Source of the DNA: Craterilacuibacter sp. RT1T
Lineage (GTDB): Bacteria; Pseudomonadota; Gammaproteobacteria; Burkholderiales; Chromobacteriaceae
DNA length: 64,000 bases
Assembly (NCBI RefSeq): GCF_023502145.1
Contig: NZ_JAMFLI010000006.1
Location: 109,872 to 173,871 of the forward strand
Direction: 5' to 3'
The notes under the pieces: model-generated
The model's database searches: none
The model's input: only the letters and a program-made list of their open reading frames with translations
What the model was told of the DNA's origin: nothing
Shown here: in pieces, positions 44,682 to 53,664 of the stretch
Position numbering within the stretch: position 1 is the stretch's first letter
How the letters are laid out: every line of letters starts with the position of its first letter
Position numbers and translations under genes: made by a program

Positions 44682-46172
44682 TTAATACCCTCCGGTAGCC
44701 AGATGCATGATGGATTCCTGGCTGGCACCGGCAGTGGCAAGCTCGCCTGCCATCCGCCCTTCGTGCATCACCAGGATACGGTCGGAAATCCCCAGCACTT
44801 CAGGGAGTTCGGAAGAAATCACCACCACCGCCACGCCCTCGAAGGCGAGCTGGTTGATGATGTGGTAGATCTCGGCCTTGCCGCCGATATCGACGCCACG
44901 GGTCGGCTCGTCGAGAATCAGCACGCGCGGCTTAAGGTTGAGCCACTTGGCCAGTACGACCTTTTGCTGGTTACCACCGGACAGCGACTGCACTTCCAGT
45001 TCGGCGTCGCGGGTTCGGATTTTCAGCATATCGATGCAGCGTGCAACCAGGCTCTTCTCTTCGCTACGCGACACGATGCCGCTACGGCCATGGGTCGGTA
45101 CCGCCGACAAGGTGATGTTCTCGCGCACCGACAAACCCAGCACCAGACCCTGCGCCTTGCGGTCTTCGGTAACGAAACCGACGCCGTAGCCGATGGCATC
45201 GGCCGGCTTATTGATGCGCGCCTCCTTGCCGTCGACAAAGATCTTGCCGGACAGTCGCTTGTTCAGGCCAAACAGGGTGCGGGCAATCTCGGTGCGCCCT
45301 GCCCCCATCAAGCCGGCAATCCCCAGCACTTCGCCTGCGCGCACGGCAAAATTGATGCCGGCAATATTGCCTTCGTCACACAGGTTTTCCACCCGCAAGC
45401 GCTCGGCGCCATGGCTGACTTCGCGCTTGGGAAAGCGCTCGCCCAGTTCGCGCCCGACCATCATCTGCACTACATGGTCAAGCGAGGTGTCGGCAATGCG
45501 TTCGGTACCGACAAACTCGCCATCACGCAATACCGAAATACGGTCGCACAAGGCAAAGATTTCTTCCATGCGGTGCGATACATAAACGATGCCGACGCCG
45601 TCGGCACGCAGCTCGCGGATCACGGCGAACAGGGCATCGATTTCGCGCTCGGACAGCGCAGCAGTCGGCTCGTCCATAATCAGTACGCGCGCATTCAGCG
45701 ACAATGCACGGGCAATCTCGACCATCTGCTGCTGACCGATAGACAGGCTGCCGACCTCGGCATCCGGGTCCAGATCCACAGCCAGACGCGACAGGTATTC
45801 TTTCGCCAGCGCCCGCATGCGCCTGCCGTTAAGGATGCCGCTAAACCCCAGTGTCTGTTCGCGCCCGAGAAACAGGTTCTCGGCCACCGACAGTTCGGGG
45901 ATCAGATTCAGCTCCTGATGCATGATGGCAATGCCCAGCGCCTCCGCCTGTCTGGGGTTGCGAATATCCACAGTTTCGCCAGCCACCCGGATAGCACCTG
46001 CATCGGCCTGATACAGACCGGTCAGGATCTTCATCAAGGTGGACTTGCCGGCGCCGTTCTCGCCCATCAGCGCATGGATTTCTCCGGCCGACAAAGAAAA
46101 AGCCACGTCTTTCAGTACCGTCACCGGCCCGAAAGACTTGGCAATACCGCTCATTTCTACCAGCGTGCTCAC
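44682..46172 (-). CDS. rbsA: Ribose ABC transporter ATP-binding protein
   Basis: A 496-residue double ABC ATPase. The first cassette has Walker A GENGAGKST (about 37-45) and LSIGQQQMVEIARALS; the second has the degenerate first P-loop 'GLMGAGRTE' with signature LSGGNQQKVVLAKWL. Both cassettes are complete, as expected for a sugar ABC transporter of the CUT2 family. Starts with GTG at 46172, ten bases after rbsD. Confidence 0.96.
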   Translation of the reverse strand: MSTLVEMSGIAKSFGPVTVLKDVAFSLSAGEIHALMGENGAGKSTLMKILTGLYQADAGAIRVAGETVDIRNPRQAEALGIAIMHQELNLIPELSVAENLFLGREQTLGFSGILNGRRMRALAKEYLSRLAVDLDPDAEVGSLSIGQQQMVEIARALSLNARVLIMDEPTAALSEREIDALFAVIRELRADGVGIVYVSHRMEEIFALCDRISVLRDGEFVGTERIADTSLDHVVQMMVGRELGERFPKREVSHGAERLRVENLCDEGNIAGINFAVRAGEVLGIAGLMGAGRTEIARTLFGLNKRLSGKIFVDGKEARINKPADAIGYGVGFVTEDRKAQGLVLGLSVRENITLSAVPTHGRSGIVSRSEEKSLVARCIDMLKIRTRDAELEVQSLSGGNQQKVVLAKWLNLKPRVLILDEPTRGVDIGGKAEIYHIINQLAFEGVAVVVISSELPEVLGISDRILVMHEGRMAGELATAGASQESIMHLATGGY

Positions 46173-46182
46173 ACTATCATCC

Positions 46183-46581
46183 TCAGAAAACCACGCCGGA
46201 ATACAGAATCACATTGGCGTAAGGGCTGGCTTCACCGGTACGGATCACGGCACGCGCCTGGCGCGTCAGCGTCTTGAAGTCGGCATGACTGACCAGACGC
46301 ACCGGAATACCGCCCTCGGCCAAGGCATCGATCTGGCCGGCCAGAGGCGGGTTGGCCGCGCGGATTTCCTTAGCCATCAGCGCATGCTCAACCTGCATTT
46401 CCGACAACACCACCGTCAGCGTATCGGTAAAGGAAGGAATGCCCTGCGTTAACGCCAGATCGATACGCTCGACGCCGGCCGGGATAGGCAGGCCGCAATC
46501 GGCGATCACAATCGCGTCACCATGACCGAGTTCGGCCAGCACTCTTGCGAGCTGTGCATTCAGGGTTCCGGTCTTTTTCAT
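46183..46581 (-). CDS. rbsD: D-ribose pyranase RbsD
   Basis: A 132-residue ring-forming enzyme that speeds conversion of beta-pyranose to furanose ribose before RbsK. 'MKKTGTLNAQLARVLAELGHGD' start region (catalytic His in LGHGD at about residue 20) and 'HADFKTLTRQARAVIRTGE' near the end are typical. The start overlaps the rbsK stop (ATGA). Confidence 0.95.
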   Translation of the reverse strand: MKKTGTLNAQLARVLAELGHGDAIVIADCGLPIPAGVERIDLALTQGIPSFTDTLTVVLSEMQVEHALMAKEIRAANPPLAGQIDALAEGGIPVRLVSHADFKTLTRQARAVIRTGEASPYANVILYSGVVF

Positions 46582-47471
46582 GCAACATCCTTGAGAAAAG
46601 CGTCGAGTTCATCCTGATGCGGCATGCCGCCTTGCGCTCCCAGGCGCGTCACCGACAAGGCGGCGGCCGCACAAGCCATGCGCATGGCAGGCTTCAAACC
46701 CAAAGGCAGATAAGTCGCCAAGGCGGCATTAAAGGTATCCCCTGCACCCGTGGTATCCACCGCCGAAACGGTAAAGCCTGGCTGGTGCACGAATGCGCCA
46801 TCGGCGGCAACATGGTAAGCACCATGCTCGCCCTTGGTCATCACCACCTTGCCCGGCAGACGCTCCAGCATGTCCGGGAATGGCGTTGAGCCAGCATCCA
46901 TCACGATAGACAGCTCGTGCTCGTTAGGAGTGAGATAGCTCACTTCATCCAGCAAAGCCGGCGGCAAATGTACGGCCGGTGCTGGGTTCAGGATCAACGG
47001 CACGCCATGTTTTTTCGCCAGCGCAGCCGTGGCGGCAACTACGGCCAACGGCACTTCCAGCTGGGTCAGCACCACATCGGCAGCGGCAATTTCGGCTTCG
47101 GCTGCCGCAACATGTTCGGGCGTCAGTGCATGGTTGGCACCGGCAATCACAATAATATTGTTTTCGGCACCACTGACCGTGATGCAGGCGACACCGCTGG
47201 CGATGCCTTCAATCGTGTGGACATGGCGCGTATCGACGCCTTCCTTGTTCAGCCCGGCGACAAGGTCGCGGCCAAACAGATCGGAGCCTACGCAGCCCAC
47301 CATGACGACTTCGGCACCCAGACGGCTGGCCGCCACGGCCTGATTCGCCCCTTTCCCGCCGGGAAAGGTCGCAAAGCGCTCGCCACTCAAGGTCTCACCC
47401 GGTGCGGGGAAACGCGGAGCCAGCGCTACAAGATCCATATTGATACTGCCAACTACAACCAGCTTGGGCAT
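46578..47471 (-). CDS. rbsK: Ribokinase
   Basis: A 297-residue PfkB-family kinase that makes ribose-5-phosphate. 'GSINMDLV' at the N terminus, 'FPGGKGANQAVAASRLG' (about 38-54) and 'DTTGAGDTFNAALA' near 250 are hallmark motifs, the last holding the catalytic Asp. ATG at 47471 is chosen because GGGAGAGG lies just before it. First gene of the operon; the rbsR repressor common in E. coli order is absent from this window. Confidence 0.96.
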   Translation of the reverse strand: MPKLVVVGSINMDLVALAPRFPAPGETLSGERFATFPGGKGANQAVAASRLGAEVVMVGCVGSDLFGRDLVAGLNKEGVDTRHVHTIEGIASGVACITVSGAENNIIVIAGANHALTPEHVAAAEAEIAAADVVLTQLEVPLAVVAATAALAKKHGVPLILNPAPAVHLPPALLDEVSYLTPNEHELSIVMDAGSTPFPDMLERLPGKVVMTKGEHGAYHVAADGAFVHQPGFTVSAVDTTGAGDTFNAALATYLPLGLKPAMRMACAAAALSVTRLGAQGGMPHQDELDAFLKDVA

Positions 47472-47655
47472 AACCTCTCCCTGTTCATCTGATAGGTTCG
47501 GGTTGAGGGTAAAAGCTAAAGGGGCGAATATTAAGATATTATTAATTTCATGCCAATCAAAAAGCAGCATTTAAGCGCAATGATTCGCATATAACGCAAG
47601 TATTTGCACTCTATTTAAGAAGCACTCGGCCAAATAGAGGCGTTTTTGCTCCCAC

Positions 47656-48333
47656 TCAGGCCAAGCCGCCCTCTTCTGCCAAGGAAGTGGCATGGGCTGC
47701 GGTCACCACAAAATGGTCGAGCAAAGCAATATCGACCAGCTCGAGCGCCGACTTAAGCGTTTGCGTCAGCGCCCTGTCTGCCATTGAAGCCTCGGCCCGG
47801 CCAGACGGATGGTTATGCGCCACGATCAGGGCCGCTGCATTATGAAACAGGGCACGGCGCACAATCTCGCGCGGATAGACACGCGTCTCGGTCAGCGTGC
47901 CGCGAAACACTTCCTCCATCGCAATCACCTGATGCTGTGCATTAAGAAACAGCGCAACAAACACCTCAATATCGCGCGAGCCGATGGCCAGACGCAGATA
48001 ACTGCGCACATCGGCGGGGCTACTCAAGGCGTCGCGCCTGGCAAGCGACTCGGCCAGCGCCCGTTGCGCCATCTCCTTGACCGCCATCAGTTGCGCATAC
48101 TTGGCCAGCCCCAACCCCGGATGGCGGACAAATTCGCTTTCACTGGCGGCAAACAAGGCCGAAATAGAGCCGAAATGCAGCAACAAGCGCTGGGCCAGCG
48201 CCACCGCCGATACCCCAGCCATGCCGGTGCGTAAAAAAATAGCCAAAAGCTCGGCATCCGACAAAGCCGCCGCGCCGCGCAACAGCAATTTTTCCCGCGG
48301 CCTGTCGTCGGCCGGCCAGTGGGCGATAGACAT
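47656..48333 (-). CDS. radC: RadC family DNA repair protein
   Basis: A 225-residue protein with an N-terminal HhH-like region ('LSDAELLAIFLRTG' at about 25-40) and a C-terminal JAB/MPN metalloprotease-like domain with HNHPSGRAEASMAD (HxHx...D zinc site). RadC function is unresolved; a role in repair has been questioned. ATG at 48333 (MSIAHWPADDRPREKLL) has GGAG upstream; an earlier in-frame ATG would add seven residues. Divergent from coaBC. Confidence 0.94.
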   Translation of the reverse strand: MSIAHWPADDRPREKLLLRGAAALSDAELLAIFLRTGMAGVSAVALAQRLLLHFGSISALFAASESEFVRHPGLGLAKYAQLMAVKEMAQRALAESLARRDALSSPADVRSYLRLAIGSRDIEVFVALFLNAQHQVIAMEEVFRGTLTETRVYPREIVRRALFHNAAALIVAHNHPSGRAEASMADRALTQTLKSALELVDIALLDHFVVTAAHATSLAEEGGLA

Positions 48334-48475
48334 GATGCAGCTCCACAAAGGCAATACCGTTTATTTGTAGCAGGCGCAGCCAAGCCCATGTCATCAAGCA
48401 TCCAAGCGGCAACATATTTCATGGCGAAATCCGGTAAACTTGCTCCCATTACTTCCCTAAAAAAGCAGACCACGC

Positions 48476-49666
48476 ATGACTGCCAAACGCATTCTGCTGG
48501 GCGTCACCGGTGGCGTTGCCGCCTACAAGGCCGCCGAGCTCACTCGCTTATTCGTCAAGGCCGGCCACCGGGTAGAAGTGGTGATGACCCAAGCCGCCAC
48601 CCGCTTTGTGACACCACTCACCTTTCAGGCCTTGTCTGGACACGCCGTCTACACCGATTTATGGGATGAAAGACCGGCCGGCGGCATGGCCCACATCGAC
48701 CTCTCCCGTCGCGCCGACCTGTTCCTGATCGCGCCGGCCAGCGCCGACACGCTGTTCAAGCTCGCACACGGCGCCTGCGACAACCTGCTCTCCACCCTGG
48801 CCGCCGCCCGCACCTGCCCTTTGGCCGTTGCGCCGGCCATGAATCGCCAGATGTGGGAAAACGCGCCTAATCTGCGCAATGTCGCCCAACTCAAAGCCGA
48901 TGGCGTGGCCATCTTCGGCCCGGCATCCGGTTCACAAGCCTGCGGCGAAACCGGTGCCGGACGCATGCTGGAAGCGGAAGAAATTTTCGAACTGGCACTG
49001 GGACTGTTTGAACACAAACAGCTGGCCGGGCAACGGGTATTAATCACCGCGGGCCCGACTTATGAGCCGATAGACACCGTACGCGGCATTACCAATATCA
49101 GCTCGGGCAAGATGGGCTATGCACTGGCGCGCGCCTGTCGCGATGCCGGTGCCGATGTGACACTGGTATCCGGCCCGACCGGCATGCCCGCGCCGCTAGG
49201 ACTGACCCGCATCGATGTACAAAGCGCGCGCGAGATGTACGACGCGGTACTGGCACATGCCGGGCAATGCGATGTCTTTATCGGTGTGGCGGCGGTCGCC
49301 GACTACCGCGTCAAAAACCGTGCCGCGCACAAGATCAAGAAGGGTGATGGCGCACCGGCTCTGGAACTGGAAGAAAATCCCGACATTCTGGCCACCATCG
49401 CCGCCCTGCCCGCCGCGCCATTTTGCGTGGGCTTTGCCGCAGAAAGCCAGAATCTGATTGCGTTTGCCGATGCCAAGCGCCGGCGGAAAAAGCTGCCCTT
49501 GCTGGTGGCCAACCTCGCCCAGCATGCCATGGGCGCAGACGGCAATGAAGTCACCCTGCTGGACGACGCCGGCGAGCACCCTCTGCCCCATATGAATAAA
49601 GCGGATGTCGCCCGCGCCATTGTGCAGCATCTGGCCAGCTTGCTGGCCCAAACCAAAAACCAATAA
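48476..49666 (+). CDS. coaBC: Bifunctional CoaBC (phosphopantothenoylcysteine synthetase/decarboxylase)
   Basis: A 396-residue enzyme for two coenzyme A steps. Residues 1-185 are the CoaC flavoprotein decarboxylase ('[16 protein letters not shown]', the His in GGMAHIDLS, '[12 protein letters not shown]', and the Cys in [13 protein letters not shown]); residues 190-396 are the CoaB synthetase ('[22 protein letters not shown]', 'AVADYR', and the flexible KIKK loop). Normal length. Followed by dut 10 bases later. Confidence 0.97.
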   Translation: MTAKRILLGVTGGVAAYKAAELTRLFVKAGHRVEVVMTQAATRFVTPLTFQALSGHAVYTDLWDERPAGGMAHIDLSRRADLFLIAPASADTLFKLAHGACDNLLSTLAAARTCPLAVAPAMNRQMWENAPNLRNVAQLKADGVAIFGPASGSQACGETGAGRMLEAEEIFELALGLFEHKQLAGQRVLITAGPTYEPIDTVRGITNISSGKMGYALARACRDAGADVTLVSGPTGMPAPLGLTRIDVQSAREMYDAVLAHAGQCDVFIGVAAVADYRVKNRAAHKIKKGDGAPALELEENPDILATIAALPAAPFCVGFAAESQNLIAFADAKRRRKKLPLLVANLAQHAMGADGNEVTLLDDAGEHPLPHMNKADVARAIVQHLASLLAQTKNQ

Positions 49667-49676
49667 GGACAACACC

Positions 49677-50129
49677 ATGCCATCCGTTATCGACGTCAAA
49701 ATTCTGGACGCGCGCCTGCAGCAAAATTTGCCGGCTTACGCCACCCCCGGCTCCGCCGGTCTGGACCTAAGAGCCGCCATTGATCAGGATCTGCATATCC
49801 AGCCTGGCGAAACCCGGCTGATTCCGACCGGCATGGCGATCCATATCGCCGACCCGGGCCTTGCCGCCATGATCCTGCCGCGCTCGGGGCTGGGGCATAA
49901 GCACGGCATTGTGCTGGGCAATCTGGTCGGCCTGATCGACTCCGACTATCAGGGACAGTTGTTTGTCTCGGTATGGAATCGCGGACATGAAGCTTTTTGT
50001 CTGACACCGCTGGAACGCATCGCCCAGATGATCATCGTGCCGGTGGTGCAAGCCAGATTTAATATCGTTGAGGAATTTGGCGACTCCGAACGCGGCGAAG
50101 GCGGCTTTGGCAGCACAGGCAAACATTAA
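49677..50129 (+). CDS. dut: Deoxyuridine 5'-triphosphate nucleotidohydrolase
   Basis: A 150-residue homotrimeric dUTPase. The five motifs are visible: [29 protein letters not shown], '[12 protein letters not shown]' and the C-terminal [10 protein letters not shown] phosphate-binding tail. ATG at 49677 follows AAGGA. coaBC-dut is a common order in proteobacteria. Confidence 0.97.
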   Translation: MPSVIDVKILDARLQQNLPAYATPGSAGLDLRAAIDQDLHIQPGETRLIPTGMAIHIADPGLAAMILPRSGLGHKHGIVLGNLVGLIDSDYQGQLFVSVWNRGHEAFCLTPLERIAQMIIVPVVQARFNIVEEFGDSERGEGGFGSTGKH

Positions 50130-50142
50130 GCCGGTAAAAATA

Positions 50143-50170
50143 CTGACAGCCCGGTCGGGCTGTCTATACT
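50143..50170 (+). promoter_or_regulatory. Sigma-70 promoter with embedded palindrome
   Basis: -35-like CTGACA (50143-50148), 16-base spacer and -10 TATACT (50165-50170). The spacer and adjoining bases form a 9-bp inverted repeat GACAGCCCG/CGGGCTGTC (50145-50164, centre GT), placed like an operator. It stands 47 bases before the small lipoprotein start. It could instead serve as a dut terminator, but no T run follows. Confidence 0.55.
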
Positions 50171-50216
50171 GGCTAGGCCGCCTAAGCGGTGACGGATAGG
50201 AAAGGAAGGCGTTGTT

Positions 50217-50348
50217 GTGATCAGGTTGCGCGTAGTGCTGGCCGCAATGCTTGTGCTGTTTGCAGGTGTTGCCGTATCGGGATGCGCACACATGGACCCT
50301 CAACCAGTTAATTGGAGTACGGGCGGAGGCCCTGACAATCCTAGCTGA
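50217..50348 (+). CDS. Small secreted lipoprotein, 43 residues
   Basis: A short GTG-started frame, below usual ORF length limits. Residues 1-20 are a hydrophobic signal (RLRVVLAAMLVLFAGVAVS), with a good lipobox VSGC giving Cys23; the mature peptide of about 21 residues is polar and Gly/Pro/Asn-rich (AHMDPQPVNWSTGGGPDNPS). A strong ribosome site AGGAAGG lies about eight bases before the GTG. It has its own promoter-like element and a terminator downstream, so it is likely a real, separately controlled gene. I do not recognise the family; function unknown. Confidence 0.7.
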   Translation: MIRLRVVLAAMLVLFAGVAVSGCAHMDPQPVNWSTGGGPDNPS

Positions 50349-50384
50349 GGCAGAATCTGCCATCCCTTTGTAACTTCTCCCGCC

Positions 50385-50408
50385 ATGGCCGCCCTCAGGG
50401 GCGGCCAT
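50385..50408. terminator. Bidirectional terminator
   Basis: 10-bp perfect stem ATGGCCGCCC/GGGCGGCCAT with TCAG loop, followed by CTGGTTTTT on the plus strand. It closes the small lipoprotein gene and, on the other strand, the ABC transporter operon. Confidence 0.82.
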
Positions 50409-50415
50409 CTGGTTT

Positions 50416-51240
50416 TTAGTGCTGCAAAGTACGGATGCGCTCGGCGCGGCCGCGCAGCCACTCCAGCGTCAACAGGAGTGCAATCGAAAACAAAATCAGC
50501 ACCGTGGCTGCCGCAGCAATGGCCGGGCTGATGTTTTCCTTGATTCCGCTAAACATCTGCCGTGGCAGGGTAACCTGCTCGGGCCCCGCCAGAAACAAGG
50601 TCACCACTACTTCGTCAAACGATGTGGCAAAGGCAAACAGCGCCCCGGAAATCACCCCCGGTGCAATCAGCGGCATCACCACGCGACGGAAAGTCGTCAG
50701 CGGCCCAGCGCCCAGATTGGCGCTGGCCTTCATCAGGTTGACATTGAAACCCTTAAGTGTTGCCGATACGGTAATCACCACAAAAGGCACGCCCAGTGCG
50801 GCATGCACCAGGATCAGGCCGAAGTAGTTATTGGTCAGTCCCAACGGCGCCATAAAGAGATACGCGCCCACGCCGACAATCACCACGGGTACGACCATGG
50901 GCGAAATCAGGATACTCATAATCAGCGACTTGCCGGGAAACTCGCTACTGGTCAGTCCGACTGCCGCCAGCGTACCTAACGCGGTTGCAATCAGGGTGGC
51001 GGCCGGCGCCACAATAAAGCTGTTCATCAATGCCCGCGTCCACTCCCCGCTGGTAAAAAACTCCTCATACCAGCGCAAGGACCATGCCTTAACCGGATAG
51101 ACCAGAAACGAATCGGCAGAAAACGAAAGCGGGATAATCGCAAGCAGTGGGCTCACCAGAAACAGCAGCACCAGAATATTAAAGCCGCGAAACAGATAGA
51201 ACCAGACTCTTTCCACAGGGGATGCGTAACTTGGCAACAT
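50416..51240 (-). CDS. Polyamine/opine-type ABC transporter permease (PotC/PotI-like)
   Basis: A 274-residue membrane protein with about six helices and the binding-protein-dependent EAA loop 'MKASANLGAGPLTTFRRVVMPLIAPG'-type (KASANLGAGPLTTFRRV about 165-185). Last gene of the operon ATPase - binding protein - permease - permease. It starts 3 bases after the previous permease stop, so it is coupled. Confidence 0.92.
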   Translation of the reverse strand: MLPSYASPVERVWFYLFRGFNILVLLFLVSPLLAIIPLSFSADSFLVYPVKAWSLRWYEEFFTSGEWTRALMNSFIVAPAATLIATALGTLAAVGLTSSEFPGKSLIMSILISPMVVPVVIVGVGAYLFMAPLGLTNNYFGLILVHAALGVPFVVITVSATLKGFNVNLMKASANLGAGPLTTFRRVVMPLIAPGVISGALFAFATSFDEVVVTLFLAGPEQVTLPRQMFSGIKENISPAIAAAATVLILFSIALLLTLEWLRGRAERIRTLQH

Positions 51241-51243
51241 GGT

Positions 51244-52506
51244 TTACCCCAGACTTAAGCGGTTAGCGCCGACCAGCCGGCTATACAAGCCGTACAGCAG
51301 CAAGGTGGCCAGCAGCAGCAAAGAACCCAAGGCCGCAGCCATGCCCCAGTTAATCGTCACATTGGTGTAAAACGCGACGTAATAGCTGACCATCTGCTCC
51401 TGCGGACTCCCCAACAGCGCAGGCGTGATGTAGTAGCCTATGCACATGATAAAGACCAGCAAGGCGCCGGCAGCCACCCCGGCAATGGTTTGCGGAAAGT
51501 AGATTTTCCAGAAAGCGGCAAACGGATGGTCCCCCAGCGAGATCGCTGCGCGCATATAGCTAGGCGGTATGCTTTTCATCACGCTATAAGCCGGCAAAAT
51601 CACAAAGGGCAGCAGGATATGCACCATGGCGATGTAGACCCCGGTGCGATTGAATGCCAGCTCCAACGGCGCATCCACGATGCCCAGCCAGAGCAGAGCG
51701 CCATTGACCAGCCCTTCGGACTGCAATAGCACGATCCACGAGGCCACCCGGACCAGCACCGAAGTCCAGAACGGTAGCAACACCAGAATCATCAGCAGAT
51801 TGCTCTTGCGGGTCGGCAAAGTAGCCAGCCAGTAAGCCAGTGGATAGCCCAGCGCCAGACACCACACGGTGACCCAGAAGCTCATCCACAAGGTGCGGCC
51901 GAAAATCGACAAAAAAGCGCGCTCCTCTTCGGGCACCCGTTGCACACGCCCATCGGCGCCCTGCCTCAGATCCAGCGAACTCAGCAGATAGTAAGGCGTC
52001 CAGTGCTGGCCATTGCGCGCAATGATTTGCCAATGCGAGGCATCCCCCCAGCGCTCATCCAGCGCAATAAAAGCAGTACGCGCATCCTGGCCGGCCTCCA
52101 GCGTCAACGGCATCTGCCGTGCCGATTTTTGCAATAAAGAGCGAAAACCGCTGGCTTCCATATTCAGCCGCTTGCCCGCTACCGATACGGTTTTCGCCGC
52201 TTGCGCACGCGCAAGATCACGGGCCAGGGCTTCATACACGGTCACCGCTGGCAGGCTCTTGCCATCCCACGACTGCAGCGTCTGGCTGGTTTCAGCCAGC
52301 ACGCTGACGACTTCCGGGTTATCGACGCTGCGTGTCAGCAAGGTTGCAATCGGCACCAGAAAGGTCAGCAACAAAAACAGCGCCAGCGGCAACACCAGCA
52401 ACAAAGCCTTGAACTGGCGCATACGCCGCTGCTGCTGCAAGCGTGTCTTGAGCGGCACGCCATCTGCCGCCGTAAGCGGCGTATTCATGGAAAAGCTTTC
52501 AGACAT
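51244..52506 (-). CDS. Polyamine/opine-type ABC transporter permease (PotB/PotH-like, long)
   Basis: A 420-residue permease. The first membrane helix (about 34-57) is followed by a long extracytoplasmic stretch (about 58-203) before the second helix, then the standard five-helix core with EAA loop 'MRAAISLGDHPFAAFWKIYFPQ'-type (RAAISLGDHPFAAFWKIYF). Ordinary PotB/PotH are about 275-317 residues, so the extra 130 residues are a periplasmic insertion, also seen in some YdcU-type permeases. A second in-frame ATG lies six codons on; I keep the first. Confidence 0.9.
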   Translation of the reverse strand: MSESFSMNTPLTAADGVPLKTRLQQQRRMRQFKALLLVLPLALFLLLTFLVPIATLLTRSVDNPEVVSVLAETSQTLQSWDGKSLPAVTVYEALARDLARAQAAKTVSVAGKRLNMEASGFRSLLQKSARQMPLTLEAGQDARTAFIALDERWGDASHWQIIARNGQHWTPYYLLSSLDLRQGADGRVQRVPEEERAFLSIFGRTLWMSFWVTVWCLALGYPLAYWLATLPTRKSNLLMILVLLPFWTSVLVRVASWIVLLQSEGLVNGALLWLGIVDAPLELAFNRTGVYIAMVHILLPFVILPAYSVMKSIPPSYMRAAISLGDHPFAAFWKIYFPQTIAGVAAGALLVFIMCIGYYITPALLGSPQEQMVSYYVAFYTNVTINWGMAAALGSLLLLATLLLYGLYSRLVGANRLSLG

Positions 52507-52581
52507 GGAAATACCCGACAGGATGGGTGCCTTAACGGCACCGCCAAAACGGCCGCAGCCTATGCTGCGGCCAGCCTTGAA

Positions 52582-53616
52582 TCAACGCGCGGCCCAGGCG
52601 TTGAAGCGCTGTTCCAGATCTTCGCCGTTATCCACCCAGAAGCCGACATCGATTGCTAGCGCCCCCTTCAGGTTGGCCGGGTCGGTTGGCAAGTTGGCGG
52701 CCACCTTGGCCGGCAACAGCTTGATGGCCTTGGTATTGGTCGGGCCATACGCAATCTGGCTGGCGTAGTTCTTCTGCTGCTCTGCCTTGCTGGCAAACGC
52801 GATGAACTGGGTTGCCTCGGCCGACTTGGCGCTCTTGGGGATGGCCCAGGAGTCGACGTCGTAAATGCTCTGATTCCACACCACCTTCAGGTTCTTGCCG
52901 TCTTTTTGTGCGGCATCGATGCGGCCGTTATACGCCGAGCTCATCACCACATCGCCGGAAGCCAGGAACTGCGGCGGCTGCGCGCCGGCTTCCCACCACT
53001 GGATATGCGGCTTGAGCTGGGTCAGCATTTTGAATGCGCGATCCACCCCGGCCTTGGTACCCAGCACCTTGTAGACCTGATTAGCCGGCACCCCATCGGC
53101 CATCAGCGCAAACTCCAGCGTGTACTTGGCCCCCTTGCGCAGGCCTCGCTTGCCGGGAAATTTCTTCACATCCCAGAAATCCTTCCAGCTGGCAGGTGCG
53201 ACCTTGAGCTTGTCGGCGTTGTAGGCCAGTGCCGTCGACCAGACAAAAATCCCCACGCCGCACTCGGATACCGCCGGCTTGACAAAATCGGCCTTATTAC
53301 CCACCTTGGCCCAGTTGATTTTCTCGAACAGCCCTTCCTCACAGCCGCGCAATAGCTCCGGCGACTCGACTTCGACCACATCCCATGTGGCCTTGCCGGC
53401 ATCTACCATGGCCTTGATCTTGGCCATTTCGCCGTTGTAATCCCCGGCGGTCACATCGATGCCGCTCGTCTTTTCAAACGGCTGGTAAAACGCGACTTCC
53501 TGCGCCGCCTTGTTGGCGCCACCAAAAGAAATCACGGTAATCGACTTACCGGCCAAGGCTGGCAAGGCAAAACCGCCGATCACGGCCAGTGCCACACTCT
53601 TTTTGATCCTGTTCAT
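52582..53616 (-). CDS. Polyamine/opine-type ABC transporter substrate-binding protein
   Basis: A 344-residue periplasmic binding protein with a signal peptide (1-22, ALA/G) and mature start 'KSITVISFGGANKAAQEV', a form of the PotD/YdcS group distinct from the three PotF paralogues at 28-35 kb. 'WDVVEVESPELLRGCEEG' and 'VDSWAIPKSAKS' are conserved pocket strands. ATG at 53616 follows AAGGAGAG. Substrate is a polyamine or related amine by family; not certain. Confidence 0.9.
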   Translation of the reverse strand: MNRIKKSVALAVIGGFALPALAGKSITVISFGGANKAAQEVAFYQPFEKTSGIDVTAGDYNGEMAKIKAMVDAGKATWDVVEVESPELLRGCEEGLFEKINWAKVGNKADFVKPAVSECGVGIFVWSTALAYNADKLKVAPASWKDFWDVKKFPGKRGLRKGAKYTLEFALMADGVPANQVYKVLGTKAGVDRAFKMLTQLKPHIQWWEAGAQPPQFLASGDVVMSSAYNGRIDAAQKDGKNLKVVWNQSIYDVDSWAIPKSAKSAEATQFIAFASKAEQQKNYASQIAYGPTNTKAIKLLPAKVAANLPTDPANLKGALAIDVGFWVDNGEDLEQRFNAWAAR

Positions 53617-53664
53617 TGCGCTCTCCTTGCTGTTATTCGGTTTTGTACTTATTTTTCCCGCCAC

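Noticed and set aside
44649..46277. 542-codon plus-strand open frame over rbsA
   Set aside because: Antisense shadow of an intact ABC ATPase; no family pattern and no ribosome site.
47609..47639. Inverted repeat CTCTATTT...AAATAGAG between rbsK and radC
   Set aside because: Eight-base arms, 15-base loop; no T run for radC on the minus strand, so I do not call it a terminator. It could be an operator but nothing more supports it.
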